Shown: piece after piece, positions 14,616 through 21,914 of the stretch
How positions within the stretch are numbered: position 1 is the first letter of the stretch
How the letters are laid out: the number at the start of each line of letters is the position of its first letter
Assembly: GCA_031395645.1 (NCBI GenBank)
Contig: JANNJM010000011.1
Location: forward strand, 1 to 21,914
From: SHZI01 sp031395645
Lineage (GTDB): Bacteria > Pseudomonadota > Gammaproteobacteria > Steroidobacterales > GCA-2729495
Length of the DNA stretch: 21,914 nucleotides
Reading direction: 5' to 3'
Program-made: the position numbers and the translations under genes
The notes under the pieces: generated by a model
Seen by the model: only the letters and a program-made list of their open reading frames with translations
Database searches by the model: none
Told to the model about the DNA's origin: nothing

Positions 14616-15959
14616 CTAACGCCCGCCGCAATCCAGCCGCTGGCCCGCAATGGCTTCCGTCACCTTGCCATTCTCGTAGGCCACGACGCCATTCACCACG
14701 GTGGTATTGATCGACGAACGAAACGTCGTGCCTTCGAAAGGTGACCAGCCACACTTCGACAACACATCCTCGCGACGCACAGTGGTCGGCTTCAGGTGAT
14801 CAACAAGCACGAGGTCAGCAAAATAACCTTCCCGGATATAACCCCGGTCCTTTATGGCGAACAGGTCAGCCACCCGATGGCTTGTCTTCTCGACGATGAG
14901 TTCCAGCGGCAGGGTGCCGTCGTGCACGTGCTCCAGCAGCATGAGCAGCGCGTGCTGCACGAGGGGCAGGCCGGAAGGCGCCTGGAAATACTTCTCGCCC
15001 TTTTCGGCGAGTGAGTGTGGAGCGTGATCGGTGGCGATCACGGCGAGCCGCCCGTCCACGAGGCCCGCCAGCAGGGCTTCGCGATCCGCCGCTGTCTTGA
15101 TGGCGGGATTGCACTTGATCAGGGCACCCTTGGCGGCGTAATCCCGATCATCGAAATGCAGCATGTGCACGCAGACTTCGGCTGTGATCCGCTTGCCGTT
15201 GAGGGGTCCGGGCTCGAAGAGGTCCAGCTCCTTCGCGGTCGTGAGATGGAGGACGTGCAGCCGCGTGTTGTGGCTCTTCGCGAGGCTTACAGCCAGAACC
15301 GTCGACTTGAAGCAGGCCTCCTCCGAACGAATCAGGGGATGCGCAGCAAACGGCACGTCGTCGCCATACTGCTGACGATAGCGCTCCTCGTTCGCCTTGA
15401 TGGTGGGCGTGTCCTCGCAATGGGTGGCGATCAGCGTGGGGCATTCGGCAAAGATCAGTTCCAGCGTCCGCGGGTTGTCGACCAGCATGTTGCCGGTGGA
15501 GGCGCCCATGAAGACCTTGACGCCGCAGCAATCGCCGGGCTGCAGGGCACGGATCTCGTCCAGGTTGTCGTTGGCGGCGCCGAAGTAGAAGGAAAAGTTG
15601 GCCTTCGCGCGGCCGCGCGCCAGCCGGTACTTGTCCATGAGCACGACACGGCTGGTCGCATTTGGAATCGTGTTCGGCATGTCCATGAAGCTCGTGATAC
15701 CGCCGGCCACGGCCGCTGCGGATTCAGTAGCCATGTCCCCCTTGTGGGTCAGGCCGGGCTCGCGAAAATGCACCTGGTCATCGATGAAACCCGGCAGCAG
15801 GTACTTGCCGCCGGCGTCGATGATCCTGTCCACCCGGCCGGCCGGAATCTGCCGCGCCACCTTTTCGATGCGCCCACGACGCATCAGCACGTCGCCCTGC
15901 GTGACGCGCCCGTCGTTGCAGATGAGCGCATTGGTGATGAGCAGGCTTTCGTCGGTCAT
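14616..15959 (-). CDS. pyrC: Dihydroorotase (class I)
   Basis: This 447-residue amidohydrolase interconverts carbamoyl aspartate and dihydroorotate in pyrimidine synthesis. Recognisable sites are the first metal motif at DDQVHFREPGLTHKG (61-75), the probable carbamylated Lys148 (GVKVFMGAS), His180 (IATHCED), His238 (LHVLHLTT) and Asp311 (IATDHAPH). The first His of the usual D-x-H-x-H metal motif is Gln62; I recall the same DDQVHFREPG variant in dihydroorotases of Bacteroidetes, so this is probably a subtype rather than damage. The ATG at 15959 is the family start. The frame stays open far upstream into the proline iminopeptidase gene, but that extension is not protein-like. It follows the iminopeptidase gene by 7 bp. 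Other cyclic amidohydrolases are less likely given the HFREPG and ATDHAPH motifs. Confidence 0.92.
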   Translation of the reverse strand: MTDESLLITNALICNDGRVTQGDVLMRRGRIEKVARQIPAGRVDRIIDAGGKYLLPGFIDDQVHFREPGLTHKGDMATESAAAVAGGITSFMDMPNTIPNATSRVVLMDKYRLARGRAKANFSFYFGAANDNLDEIRALQPGDCCGVKVFMGASTGNMLVDNPRTLELIFAECPTLIATHCEDTPTIKANEERYRQQYGDDVPFAAHPLIRSEEACFKSTVLAVSLAKSHNTRLHVLHLTTAKELDLFEPGPLNGKRITAEVCVHMLHFDDRDYAAKGALIKCNPAIKTAADREALLAGLVDGRLAVIATDHAPHSLAEKGEKYFQAPSGLPLVQHALLMLLEHVHDGTLPLELIVEKTSHRVADLFAIKDRGYIREGYFADLVLVDHLKPTTVRREDVLSKCGWSPFEGTTFRSSINTTVVNGVVAYENGKVTEAIAGQRLDCGGR

Positions 15960-15966
15960 TTGGTAA

Positions 15967-16920
15967 TCAATCCCGTGAAAACTTGTCCGTCGCCGTGATG
16001 AGTTCATGCACGATCCCGGGCTCGAACGCAGAGTGGCCAGCGTCCGGCACCACCCGCAGGTCGGCCTCGGGCCAGGCCCGGTGCAGGTCCCAGGCGCTGC
16101 GCATCGGGCAGACCACATCATAACGGCCCTGCACGATGATCGCGGGAATATGCCGCAACCGGCCCACGTCCCTGAGAATCTGCTCAGGTTCATCCATAAA
16201 GGCCTGGTTGACGAAGTAGTGAGCTTCGATCCGTGCAAAGGCCAGCGCGAAGTGCTCGGCGCCAAAGCGCTCGACAGTAGACGCCGAGGCCAGCAGGTGG
16301 CTGGTGCTCCCCTCCCAGACGGACCAGCGTCTTGCGGCCTCCAGCGCGACCTGCCGATCCGGACCCGTCAGGCGCCGGTGGTACGCGTGGAGCAGATCGT
16401 CGCGCTCCTCCTCCGGGATGAAGCTCAGGTAGTGCTCCCAGGCGTCCGGATACAGCTCGCTGGCGCCCTGTTGATAAAACCAGGCGATCTCGGCAGGCCG
16501 GATCAGGAAGATGCCCCGGAGCACGAGCTCCGTGACCCTCTCCGGGTGCGCCTCGGCGTACAGGAGCGACAGCGTGCTGCCCCAGGAGCCCCCAAAGACC
16601 AGCCAGCGTTCGATATTCAGCCGGGTCCGCAGAGCCTCGATGTCGGCAACCAGATCCCACGTGGTGTTCTCACGCAACTCTGCGTGCGGGCGACTGCGGC
16701 CGCAGCCGCGCTGATCCAGCAGGATGATCCGGTAGCGAGCCGGATCGAAGAAGCGGCGCGGAGCCGCGTCGCCGCCCCCGCCGGGGCCACCGTGCAGAAA
16801 CACCGCGGGCTTGCCCTGCGGATTGCCGCACTGCTCGTAGTACATCTCGTGCAGTCCCGACACGGGCAGATAGCCTCCGTCGAAGGGCTCGAGGGCGGGA
16901 TAGAGGGTCCGGCGTGACAT
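15967..16920 (-). CDS. pip: Proline iminopeptidase (peptidase S33)
   Basis: This 317-residue cytoplasmic alpha/beta hydrolase removes N-terminal proline from peptides. It has the oxyanion-hole motif HGGPGGG (43-49), LLDQRGCGRS (67-76), the nucleophile elbow GGSWGS with Ser112, Asp268 (GRYDVVCP) and His296 (DAGHSAFEP). The length and the DQRGCGRSRPHA and NTTWDLVADIE segments are typical of the bacterial Pip family. The ATG at 16920 is used; an in-frame GTG at 16926 would add two residues. The gene is 7 bp upstream of dihydroorotase on the same strand and probably co-transcribed. It is divergent from the M16 peptidase gene, so two peptidases share one short promoter region. Confidence 0.95.
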   Translation of the reverse strand: MSRRTLYPALEPFDGGYLPVSGLHEMYYEQCGNPQGKPAVFLHGGPGGGGDAAPRRFFDPARYRIILLDQRGCGRSRPHAELRENTTWDLVADIEALRTRLNIERWLVFGGSWGSTLSLLYAEAHPERVTELVLRGIFLIRPAEIAWFYQQGASELYPDAWEHYLSFIPEEERDDLLHAYHRRLTGPDRQVALEAARRWSVWEGSTSHLLASASTVERFGAEHFALAFARIEAHYFVNQAFMDEPEQILRDVGRLRHIPAIIVQGRYDVVCPMRSAWDLHRAWPEADLRVVPDAGHSAFEPGIVHELITATDKFSRD

Positions 16921-16952
16921 CGGCACATTCTGGCACTTTCACCTCAGTCTGA

Positions 16953-16981
16953 TCGATACCCGGCCGTCGGCAGTCTAGAAT
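16953..16981 (+). promoter_or_regulatory. Candidate sigma-70 promoter of the M16 peptidase gene
   Basis: TCGATA at 16953-16958 (4 of 6 to TTGACA) and TAGAAT at 16976-16981 (5 of 6 to TATAAT) are separated by 17 bp. Transcription would start near 16988, giving a leader of about 20 bases with a GGGAA ribosome site before the ATG at 17007. Confidence 0.45.
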
Positions 16982-17006
16982 CCGCCACCACTCCCGGGAA
17001 CCTGTC

Positions 17007-19736
17007 ATGCAAACGCTGGACCACCCTCTGCTCCTTGCCCTCGGATTCTTCATCGCGGGAGCCGTCTCCGCCGAGACCCCCATTGATATTCCGTACACGC
17101 AGCGTGTGCTCGATAACGGCCTCACGGTCGTCGTCCACGAAGATCACAAGGCGCCGATCGTAGCCGTCAACGTCTGGTACCACGTGGGCTCCAAGAACGA
17201 AGTACCCGGCCGCACCGGCTTTGCCCACCTCTTCGAGCACCTGATGTTCCAGGGCTCGGAGAATCTCAAGGGTGAATACCTGAACACCCTGCAGGAGCTC
17301 GGTGCCACCGATCTCAATGGGACCACTTTCTTCGACCGCACCAACTATTTTCAGACCGTGCCGAAGAACGCCCTGGATACCGTGCTCTGGCTCGAGTCAG
17401 ACCGGATGGGCCACTTCAAGGACTCGATCACCCAGACCAAGCTCGACGAACAGCGCGGCGTGGTGCAAAACGAGAAGCGCCAGCGCGATAACCAGCCCTA
17501 TGGCACGGCATTCGAGGAAATCCTGAAGCAGCTCTTTCCGCCCGAACACCCCTACTCCTGGCAAACCATCGGCTCGATGGACGACCTCAATGCCGCCAGT
17601 CTCGCCGACGTCAAGCAGTGGTTCGAGACGTACTACGGCCCGGGCAACGCCGTCGTCGTGATTGCCGGCGACGTGGGTACCGAAGAGGCCTTTGCTAAGG
17701 CGCAGAAGTATTTCGGCGATATCCAGCCCGGCCCGCCGCTCGGCCGCCTCGAGGAGTGGATTCCGACCCACGATCAGGTCAGGCGCCGCAGCCTGCAGGA
17801 CCGGGTCGCCCAGCCGCGGCTCTACCTGGCCTGGACCGGCCCCCGCTGGGGCACGCAGGACGCTCACCATCTGGAACTGGCCTCCGCCATCCTCGCCGGT
17901 GACAAGAACTCCCGGCTCTATGAGCGGCTGGTGTACCGGGACCAGATCGCTTCCGACATCGAGTTCGGGACGCTGGCCCTGGAAATCGCCGGCATCTCCT
18001 ACCTGGAGGTCTCCGCCCAGCCCGGCGTCTCGCTGGAACGCCTGGAAAGTGTCGTCAACGAAGAGCTGGAGCGTTTCCGCAAGTCCGGCCCCACCGCCAG
18101 GGAACTTGAGCGCGTCAAGACGCAGTGGCGCGCCGGCTTTGTCCGGGGACTCGAGAAGGTCGGCGGGTTCTCCGGCAAGTCGAGCGTGCTGGCGGAGAGC
18201 ACAGTCTACGGCGGATCGCCGGACGCCTGGAAGCGGAAGTACGAGGCCACGGAAAGTGCCACGGCAGCGGAGCTGCGCGCCGTCGTCAGCAAGTGGGTAA
18301 CACAGGCGCCATTCGTCCTCGCCGTGGAGCCGGCGCAGATGCGGGTCGCCGCCACGGAAGGTGCAGACCGCAGCCGGCTACCCGTGGCGGCTGGCGACGT
18401 GCCCGTGACCTTTCCACCGTTCCAGCGCGCCACCTTGAGTAATGGCCTGAAACTTATCGTCGTGGAGCGCCCGGAACTGCCAGTGGTTGGTCTGCGCCTG
18501 GTCCTGGACGCGGGCTATGCAGCGGATCAGTTCGGCCGGCCCGGCACAGCCAACCTTTCCATGGCCATGCTCGATGAAGGCACCAGGACGCGAGACTCCC
18601 TGCAGATCAGCGAACAGCTCGCCCTGCTCGGTGCATCCTTAAGTGCCGGTTCGAGTCTTGATACGTCCAGCATCAACCTGTCGGCGCTGGCCGACAAGCT
18701 GGAGCCCTCGCTGGAGATTTTTGCCGACGTGCTGCTGAATCCGGTCTTCCCGCAGAAGGAACTGGACCGCCTGCGCAAGGTCTATCTGGCTGCGCTCGGC
18801 CAGGAAAAGACCCAGCCAACCTCCATGGCTCTGCGCGTCGTGCCGAAGCTCCTGTATGGAGCCGGGCATGCTTATGCGCAGCCATTGACGGGTACGGGCA
18901 CCGAAGCCACGCTGGCCGCCCTCACACGCGAGGATCTGACCCGCTTCCATGCCGACTGGTTTCGACCGAACCACGCCACAGTGATTGCCGTCGGTCCGGT
19001 CACGGTAGCTTCCCTGACGCCACAACTCGAGCGCCTGCTACGCACCTGGCAGCCGGGCGAGATCCCGGCAAAGGCGATTGCCACTGTCGCTCCGCGCCCG
19101 AGTCGCACCCTGTACCTGCTGGACAAGCCGGGGGCGGACCAGTCGGTGATTTTCGCCGGCCAGCTGATCCCGTCCCGGGCTGCTCCGGACGACCTGGCGA
19201 TCGCGACGATGAACGACGTGCTGGGCGGGAAGTTCACCGCACGCCTCAACATGAATCTACGCGAAGCGAAGCACTGGTCGTACGGCGCGTACTCCTTTAC
19301 CTACGACGCGCGGGGCCAGCGACCTTTAATGGCCTATGCGCCGGTGCAGTCCGACAAGACGTCCGAGGCGGTGACTGAAATCCGCAACGAGTTTGCCAGT
19401 ATTGTGGGCAAGCGCCCGGCCACTCCCGACGAAGTGGAGCTCGTGAAGCGGACCAACACACTCTCGCTGCCAGGACAGTGGGAAACCGGCGGCGCCGTGG
19501 TGAGCTCCATCAGCGACATCGTGGAATTTGGACTCCCGGACGACTATTGGAACCGTTACGCGGCCACCATTCGGGGGCTGACTCGGGAACAGGTCAACAA
19601 GGCGGCCACGGACTACCTGCGGCCCGAGGACTTGATCATCGTCGTCGTCGGCGATCGCCAGCTCATTGAACCAGGGCTCAGGCGCCTAGGCTTCGAGGCG
19701 ATCCAGCTGGTGAATGCGGATGGCGATCTGCTCTAG
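17007..19736 (+). CDS. Tandem M16 family zinc metallopeptidase
   Basis: This 909-residue periplasmic protease has two M16 halves. A signal peptide (MQTLDHPLLLALGFFIAGAV, cleavage near VSA) precedes the active half, which has the inverted zinc motif HLFEH (74-78) and the distal Glu155 in VVQNEKRQRD. The second half starts near residue 470 (FQRATLSNGLKLIVVERPEL) and lacks the zinc motif (GTANLSMAMLDEG at the matching place), as in other fused M16 proteins such as PqqL and pitrilysin. The substrate is unknown; members degrade short peptides in the envelope. The ATG at 17007 has a GGGAA site. It is divergent from the iminopeptidase gene and 90 bp ahead of the ABC operon. No pqq genes are present, so PqqL or PqqF is not claimed. 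Confidence 0.93.
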   Translation: MQTLDHPLLLALGFFIAGAVSAETPIDIPYTQRVLDNGLTVVVHEDHKAPIVAVNVWYHVGSKNEVPGRTGFAHLFEHLMFQGSENLKGEYLNTLQELGATDLNGTTFFDRTNYFQTVPKNALDTVLWLESDRMGHFKDSITQTKLDEQRGVVQNEKRQRDNQPYGTAFEEILKQLFPPEHPYSWQTIGSMDDLNAASLADVKQWFETYYGPGNAVVVIAGDVGTEEAFAKAQKYFGDIQPGPPLGRLEEWIPTHDQVRRRSLQDRVAQPRLYLAWTGPRWGTQDAHHLELASAILAGDKNSRLYERLVYRDQIASDIEFGTLALEIAGISYLEVSAQPGVSLERLESVVNEELERFRKSGPTARELERVKTQWRAGFVRGLEKVGGFSGKSSVLAESTVYGGSPDAWKRKYEATESATAAELRAVVSKWVTQAPFVLAVEPAQMRVAATEGADRSRLPVAAGDVPVTFPPFQRATLSNGLKLIVVERPELPVVGLRLVLDAGYAADQFGRPGTANLSMAMLDEGTRTRDSLQISEQLALLGASLSAGSSLDTSSINLSALADKLEPSLEIFADVLLNPVFPQKELDRLRKVYLAALGQEKTQPTSMALRVVPKLLYGAGHAYAQPLTGTGTEATLAALTREDLTRFHADWFRPNHATVIAVGPVTVASLTPQLERLLRTWQPGEIPAKAIATVAPRPSRTLYLLDKPGADQSVIFAGQLIPSRAAPDDLAIATMNDVLGGKFTARLNMNLREAKHWSYGAYSFTYDARGQRPLMAYAPVQSDKTSEAVTEIRNEFASIVGKRPATPDEVELVKRTNTLSLPGQWETGGAVVSSISDIVEFGLPDDYWNRYAATIRGLTREQVNKAATDYLRPEDLIIVVVGDRQLIEPGLRRLGFEAIQLVNADGDLL

Positions 19737-19826
19737 AAAGTGACAGGACCGGCGTCCAGAACTTGCACGCCGCCGCTCCGCATGGACAATAGCGGCGCCC
19801 CGCTGAATCCATTGTAAAGAGCCGAC

Positions 19827-20774
19827 ATGATCGCAGCCCACGGCCTCAAGAAGACCTTCGGCAACCGGACGGCTGTCGACAGCATCTCGTTCAGTGTTCA
19901 GCCAGGCGAAGTTCTGGGTTTTCTCGGCCCCAACGGTGCGGGCAAAACCACCACCATGCGCATGCTGGCCGGATTTGTCGCACCCACGGCCGGTCGCGCC
20001 GAAATCTGCGGTTTCGACATCGGGGAACAGCCGGTAGCGGCGAAGCAGAAGATCGGCTACCTCCCGGAAGGGGCGCCTACCTACGGTGAGATGACTCCGC
20101 GGGACTTCCTGCAGTTCATCGGCGCGGTCCGCGGACTCGATGCAACCGACTTCCAGCGACGTCTCGGCGAGGTGGTGGAGCGACTGCAGCTCCGTGACGT
20201 CCTGCACCAGCCCATCGAAACACTTTCAAAGGGCTTCCGCCGCCGGGTGGGGCTGGCACAAGCCATTCTGCACGACCCGCCCGTCCTGATCCTCGATGAG
20301 CCCACAGACGGACTGGATCCGAACCAGAAGCACGAAGTCCGGGAACTCATCCAGTCGATGGCGCCTGGCAAGGTGATCGTTATCTCCACGCACATTCTGG
20401 AAGAGGTGGACGCGGTCTGCACACGCGCCATCATCATTACCAACGGCCGCATCGTCGCGGACGAAGAGCCGGCGACACTGATCAGCAGGTCCCGTTACCA
20501 CAATGCCGTGACCGTTCGACTGGAGCGCAACGCCGATCTGCACGCAGCGGCCAGCGACTTGCGGAGCCTCGAGGCGATCCGACAGGTCGAGGTGGACGAA
20601 CGCGGGTTCACGCTGACGGCGTTCCCCCGCGACGGAGCCAGCATCCTGACCGCGATTGGTGAACTCGCAAAGGAGAGGCGCTGGCCCATGGCGCAGCTGC
20701 AACTGGAAGCCGGGCGGCTCGACGAAGTGTTTCGCCACATCACGACCTCAGGCAGCGCCAGGGAGGCCAGCTGA
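19827..20774 (+). CDS. ABC transporter ATP-binding protein (GldA-like)
   Basis: This 315-residue ATPase has Walker A GPNGAGKT (34-41), the signature LSKGF (133-137), Walker B VLILDEPT (153-160) and the switch His189 (STHILEEVDAV). The usual Q-loop stretch reads IGYLPEGAPTYGEMT, the form found in GldA-like and related export ATPases. The C-terminal domain of about 90 residues is typical of ABC-2 exporters. It is followed without a gap by a permease (stop TGA and start ATG overlap by one base) and then an auxiliary protein, the same order as gldA, gldF and gldG. Outside Bacteroidetes this set is common and not linked to gliding; the transported substrate is unknown. The ATG at 19827 is preceded by AAAGAG. 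Confidence 0.93.
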   Translation: MIAAHGLKKTFGNRTAVDSISFSVQPGEVLGFLGPNGAGKTTTMRMLAGFVAPTAGRAEICGFDIGEQPVAAKQKIGYLPEGAPTYGEMTPRDFLQFIGAVRGLDATDFQRRLGEVVERLQLRDVLHQPIETLSKGFRRRVGLAQAILHDPPVLILDEPTDGLDPNQKHEVRELIQSMAPGKVIVISTHILEEVDAVCTRAIIITNGRIVADEEPATLISRSRYHNAVTVRLERNADLHAAASDLRSLEAIRQVEVDERGFTLTAFPRDGASILTAIGELAKERRWPMAQLQLEAGRLDEVFRHITTSGSAREAS

Positions 20775-21508
20775 TGGCCGTCATCCGCAGTATCGCGCGC
20801 CGGGAGTTGCAGAGTTACTTCGCCACCCCCGTCGCCTACGTATTCATCGTGATTTTCCTCGCCCTTGCCGGCCTGTTCACTTTCTATCTCGGCGGCTTTT
20901 ATGAGCGCGGCCAGGCGGACCTCGCGCCTTTCTTCAATTTTCACCCATGGCTCTACCTGTTCCTGGTGCCGGCGATTGCCATGCGCCTGTGGGCGGAGGA
21001 ACGCAAGAGCGGCAGCATCGAGTTGCTGATGACGCTGCCCGTGACGCTGTGGCAGGCGGTGCTGGGCAAATTCCTGGCAGCGTGGCTGTTCATCGCGGTC
21101 GCCCTCGCGCTGACGTTTCCCCTGTGCATAACCGTCAACTACCTTGGCGAGCCGGATAACGGCGTGATCGTCGCGACTTATCTGGGCAGCCTGCTGATGG
21201 CGGGGGCGTTCCTTGCGATTGGTTCGTGCATCTCGGCAGCCAATCGCAATCAGGTGGTGGCGTTCATCATTACGGTCGTCATCTGCTTCCTCTTCATGCT
21301 GGCCGGATTCCCGCTCGTGCTGGACTTCTTCTCCGGCTGGTTGCCAGGCCAGCTGCTGGATGGCGTGGGCAGCCTGTCTTTCCTGACGCACTACGCGGCT
21401 ATCAGCAAGGGCGTGCTGGACCTGCGTGACGTGCTGTATTTTCTGCTCGTCATTGGCGTCTGGCTGTTTGCCACGACGATCGTGCTGGACCTGAAGAAGG
21501 CGAACTAG
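20774..21508 (+). CDS. ABC-2 type permease (GldF-like)
   Basis: This 244-residue integral membrane protein has about six hydrophobic helices, for example residues 17-40 (TPVAYVFIVIFLALAGLFTF) and 155-185 (VVAFIITVVICFLFMLAGFP). The segment FFNFHPWLYLFLVPAIAMRLWAEERKSGSIELLMTLP is the hallmark of ABC-2 permeases: a PA-rich helix followed by the RLWAEERKSGSIELLMTLPV coupling region. It overlaps the ATPase stop codon by one base and is followed one base after its stop by the auxiliary protein, so the three are one operon and one complex. Two copies of this permease would pair with the ATPase. Confidence 0.93.
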   Translation: MAVIRSIARRELQSYFATPVAYVFIVIFLALAGLFTFYLGGFYERGQADLAPFFNFHPWLYLFLVPAIAMRLWAEERKSGSIELLMTLPVTLWQAVLGKFLAAWLFIAVALALTFPLCITVNYLGEPDNGVIVATYLGSLLMAGAFLAIGSCISAANRNQVVAFIITVVICFLFMLAGFPLVLDFFSGWLPGQLLDGVGSLSFLTHYAAISKGVLDLRDVLYFLLVIGVWLFATTIVLDLKKAN

Positions 21509-21509
21509 G

Positions 21510-21914
21510 ATGAGCCCCGGAATCGAGCAAGACAGCAGAAGCCTCATTGACCGCATCGGGCTTACGGCCCTCGCCGCAATTTTCCTCGTGGGCGTAACCC
21601 TGATCAGCCTGTTGCCCGGCTGGCGCCTGGACCTGACCGGGAACCAGCTGTACACACTCTCCGAGGGGACCAGGAAGATCGTCGGCAGCATTCCCGAGCC
21701 GGTGAACTTCTACCTGTTCTTTTCCGACAAGGCGACGGCCGACGTGCCCCAGCTGCGCACCTATGCCGGGCGCGTGCGGGAGATCCTGACGGAATTTGCG
21801 CGAAGGTCCAACGGCAAGCTGCAACTGACCGTCATCGACCCCCAACCGTTTTCCGACGAGGAGGACCGGGCCACGGCCTTTGGCCTGCGCCCAATCAACC
21901 TCGGCAACACCGCA
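21510..21914 (+). CDS. GldG-like ABC auxiliary protein, N-terminal part (cut by window end)
   Basis: An open frame starts with ATG at 21510, one base after the permease stop, and runs without a stop to the window edge (135 residues seen). It begins with a short polar tail, a membrane helix (IGLTALAAIFLVGVTLISLL, residues 16-35), then WRLDLTGNQLYTLSEGTRKI and PEPVNFYLFFSD, which are the conserved start of GldG/ABC_transp_aux proteins. The periplasmic domain continues with LRTYAGRVREILTEFARRSNGKLQLTVIDPQPFSDEED. It probably forms the extracytoplasmic part of the ABC complex. The full family length is several hundred residues, so most of the gene lies outside the window. Confidence 0.9.
   Translation, partial: MSPGIEQDSRSLIDRIGLTALAAIFLVGVTLISLLPGWRLDLTGNQLYTLSEGTRKIVGSIPEPVNFYLFFSDKATADVPQLRTYAGRVREILTEFARRSNGKLQLTVIDPQPFSDEEDRATAFGLRPINLGNTA

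Noticed and set aside
15960..16265. N-terminal extension of the dihydroorotase frame into the iminopeptidase gene
   Set aside because: The extra 102 residues are out-of-frame coding of pip, while the family start fits the ATG at 15959.
19763..19790. TTGCAC/GACAAT as a promoter for the ABC operon
   Set aside because: Three of six and four of six matches with 16-bp spacing are close to chance in a spacer of this size; left uncalled.
20495..21691. 398-residue minus-strand open frame under the ABC genes
   Set aside because: It is antisense to the ATPase, permease and auxiliary genes; its sequence is low-complexity and rich in Gln/His/Arg with no family signature.
1..21914. CRISPR arrays, tRNA or rRNA genes, phage or toxin-antitoxin genes
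   Set aside because: I looked for direct repeats at regular spacing, tRNA-like arms and typical small gene pairs on both strands and saw none.

Overview
The window is about 21.9 kb of high-GC bacterial chromosome, densely coded, with a gene set typical of an aerobic or facultative Gram-negative bacterium, most likely a gammaproteobacterium. The evidence for this is: a glnK-amtB nitrogen pair; a class C penicillin-binding protein with a signal peptide; a lipoprotein with a lipobox; an SCO-type copper chaperone (cytochrome oxidase assembly); a VPLPA/PEP-CTERM envelope protein; and REP-like palindromes starting with GTAGGAGCGCC, as seen in Pseudomonas/Xanthomonas-like genomes. The genus cannot be named from this sequence alone. 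I saw no rRNA, tRNA, CRISPR array, prophage or complete insertion sequence.

Layout. (1) 1-4342, all on the minus strand and read right to left: a dienelactone-hydrolase-like lipoprotein, a small PGPGW-type membrane protein, DacB (PBP4-like), GlnK (PII) and AmtB. Spacing is tight except for a perfect hairpin at the glnK-amtB junction. (2) 4343-4475: a short spacer holding a 63-bp palindromic element with perfect 22-bp arms and, 8 bp away, a REP-like hairpin. (3) 4476-9178, minus strand: a three-gene operon for a 2-oxoacid oxidoreductase made of a GltD-like FAD/NAD(P)/Fe-S protein, a fused gamma-alpha subunit (KorA) and a TPP-binding beta subunit (KorB). (4) 9284-10381, plus strand, divergent from the kor operon: a nitrilase-superfamily protein whose catalytic Cys and Lys positions read Ser and Arg. 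(5) 10389-11333: a terminator, a VPLPA-CTERM secreted protein (minus) and its about 260-bp upstream region. (6) 11334-13896, minus: a membrane-anchored NAD(P)-binding SDR followed by a bacterial GH3-family acyl-adenylating enzyme. (7) 13977-14600, plus: an SCO family protein. (8) 14616-16920, minus: proline iminopeptidase followed by dihydroorotase. (9) 17007-21914, plus: a tandem M16 metallopeptidase, then a Gld-like ABC exporter operon (ATPase, permease, and an auxiliary protein cut by the window edge).

How the genes work together. GlnK and AmtB form the classical ammonium uptake and sensing pair. The kor cluster would oxidise a 2-oxoacid (2-oxoglutarate is the best guess) to the acyl-CoA and pass the electrons through the FAD/Fe-S subunit to or from NAD(P). 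The Gld-like genes encode one ABC complex. Most other genes are housekeeping or envelope functions without an obvious common pathway.

The most interesting items are the probable pseudo-nitrilase, the 63-bp palindromic element next to a REP-like hairpin, the second REP-like palindrome that supplies the glnK stop codon, the three-subunit Kor operon, and the GH3/SDR pair. I found no convincing evidence of a wholly new multi-gene system.
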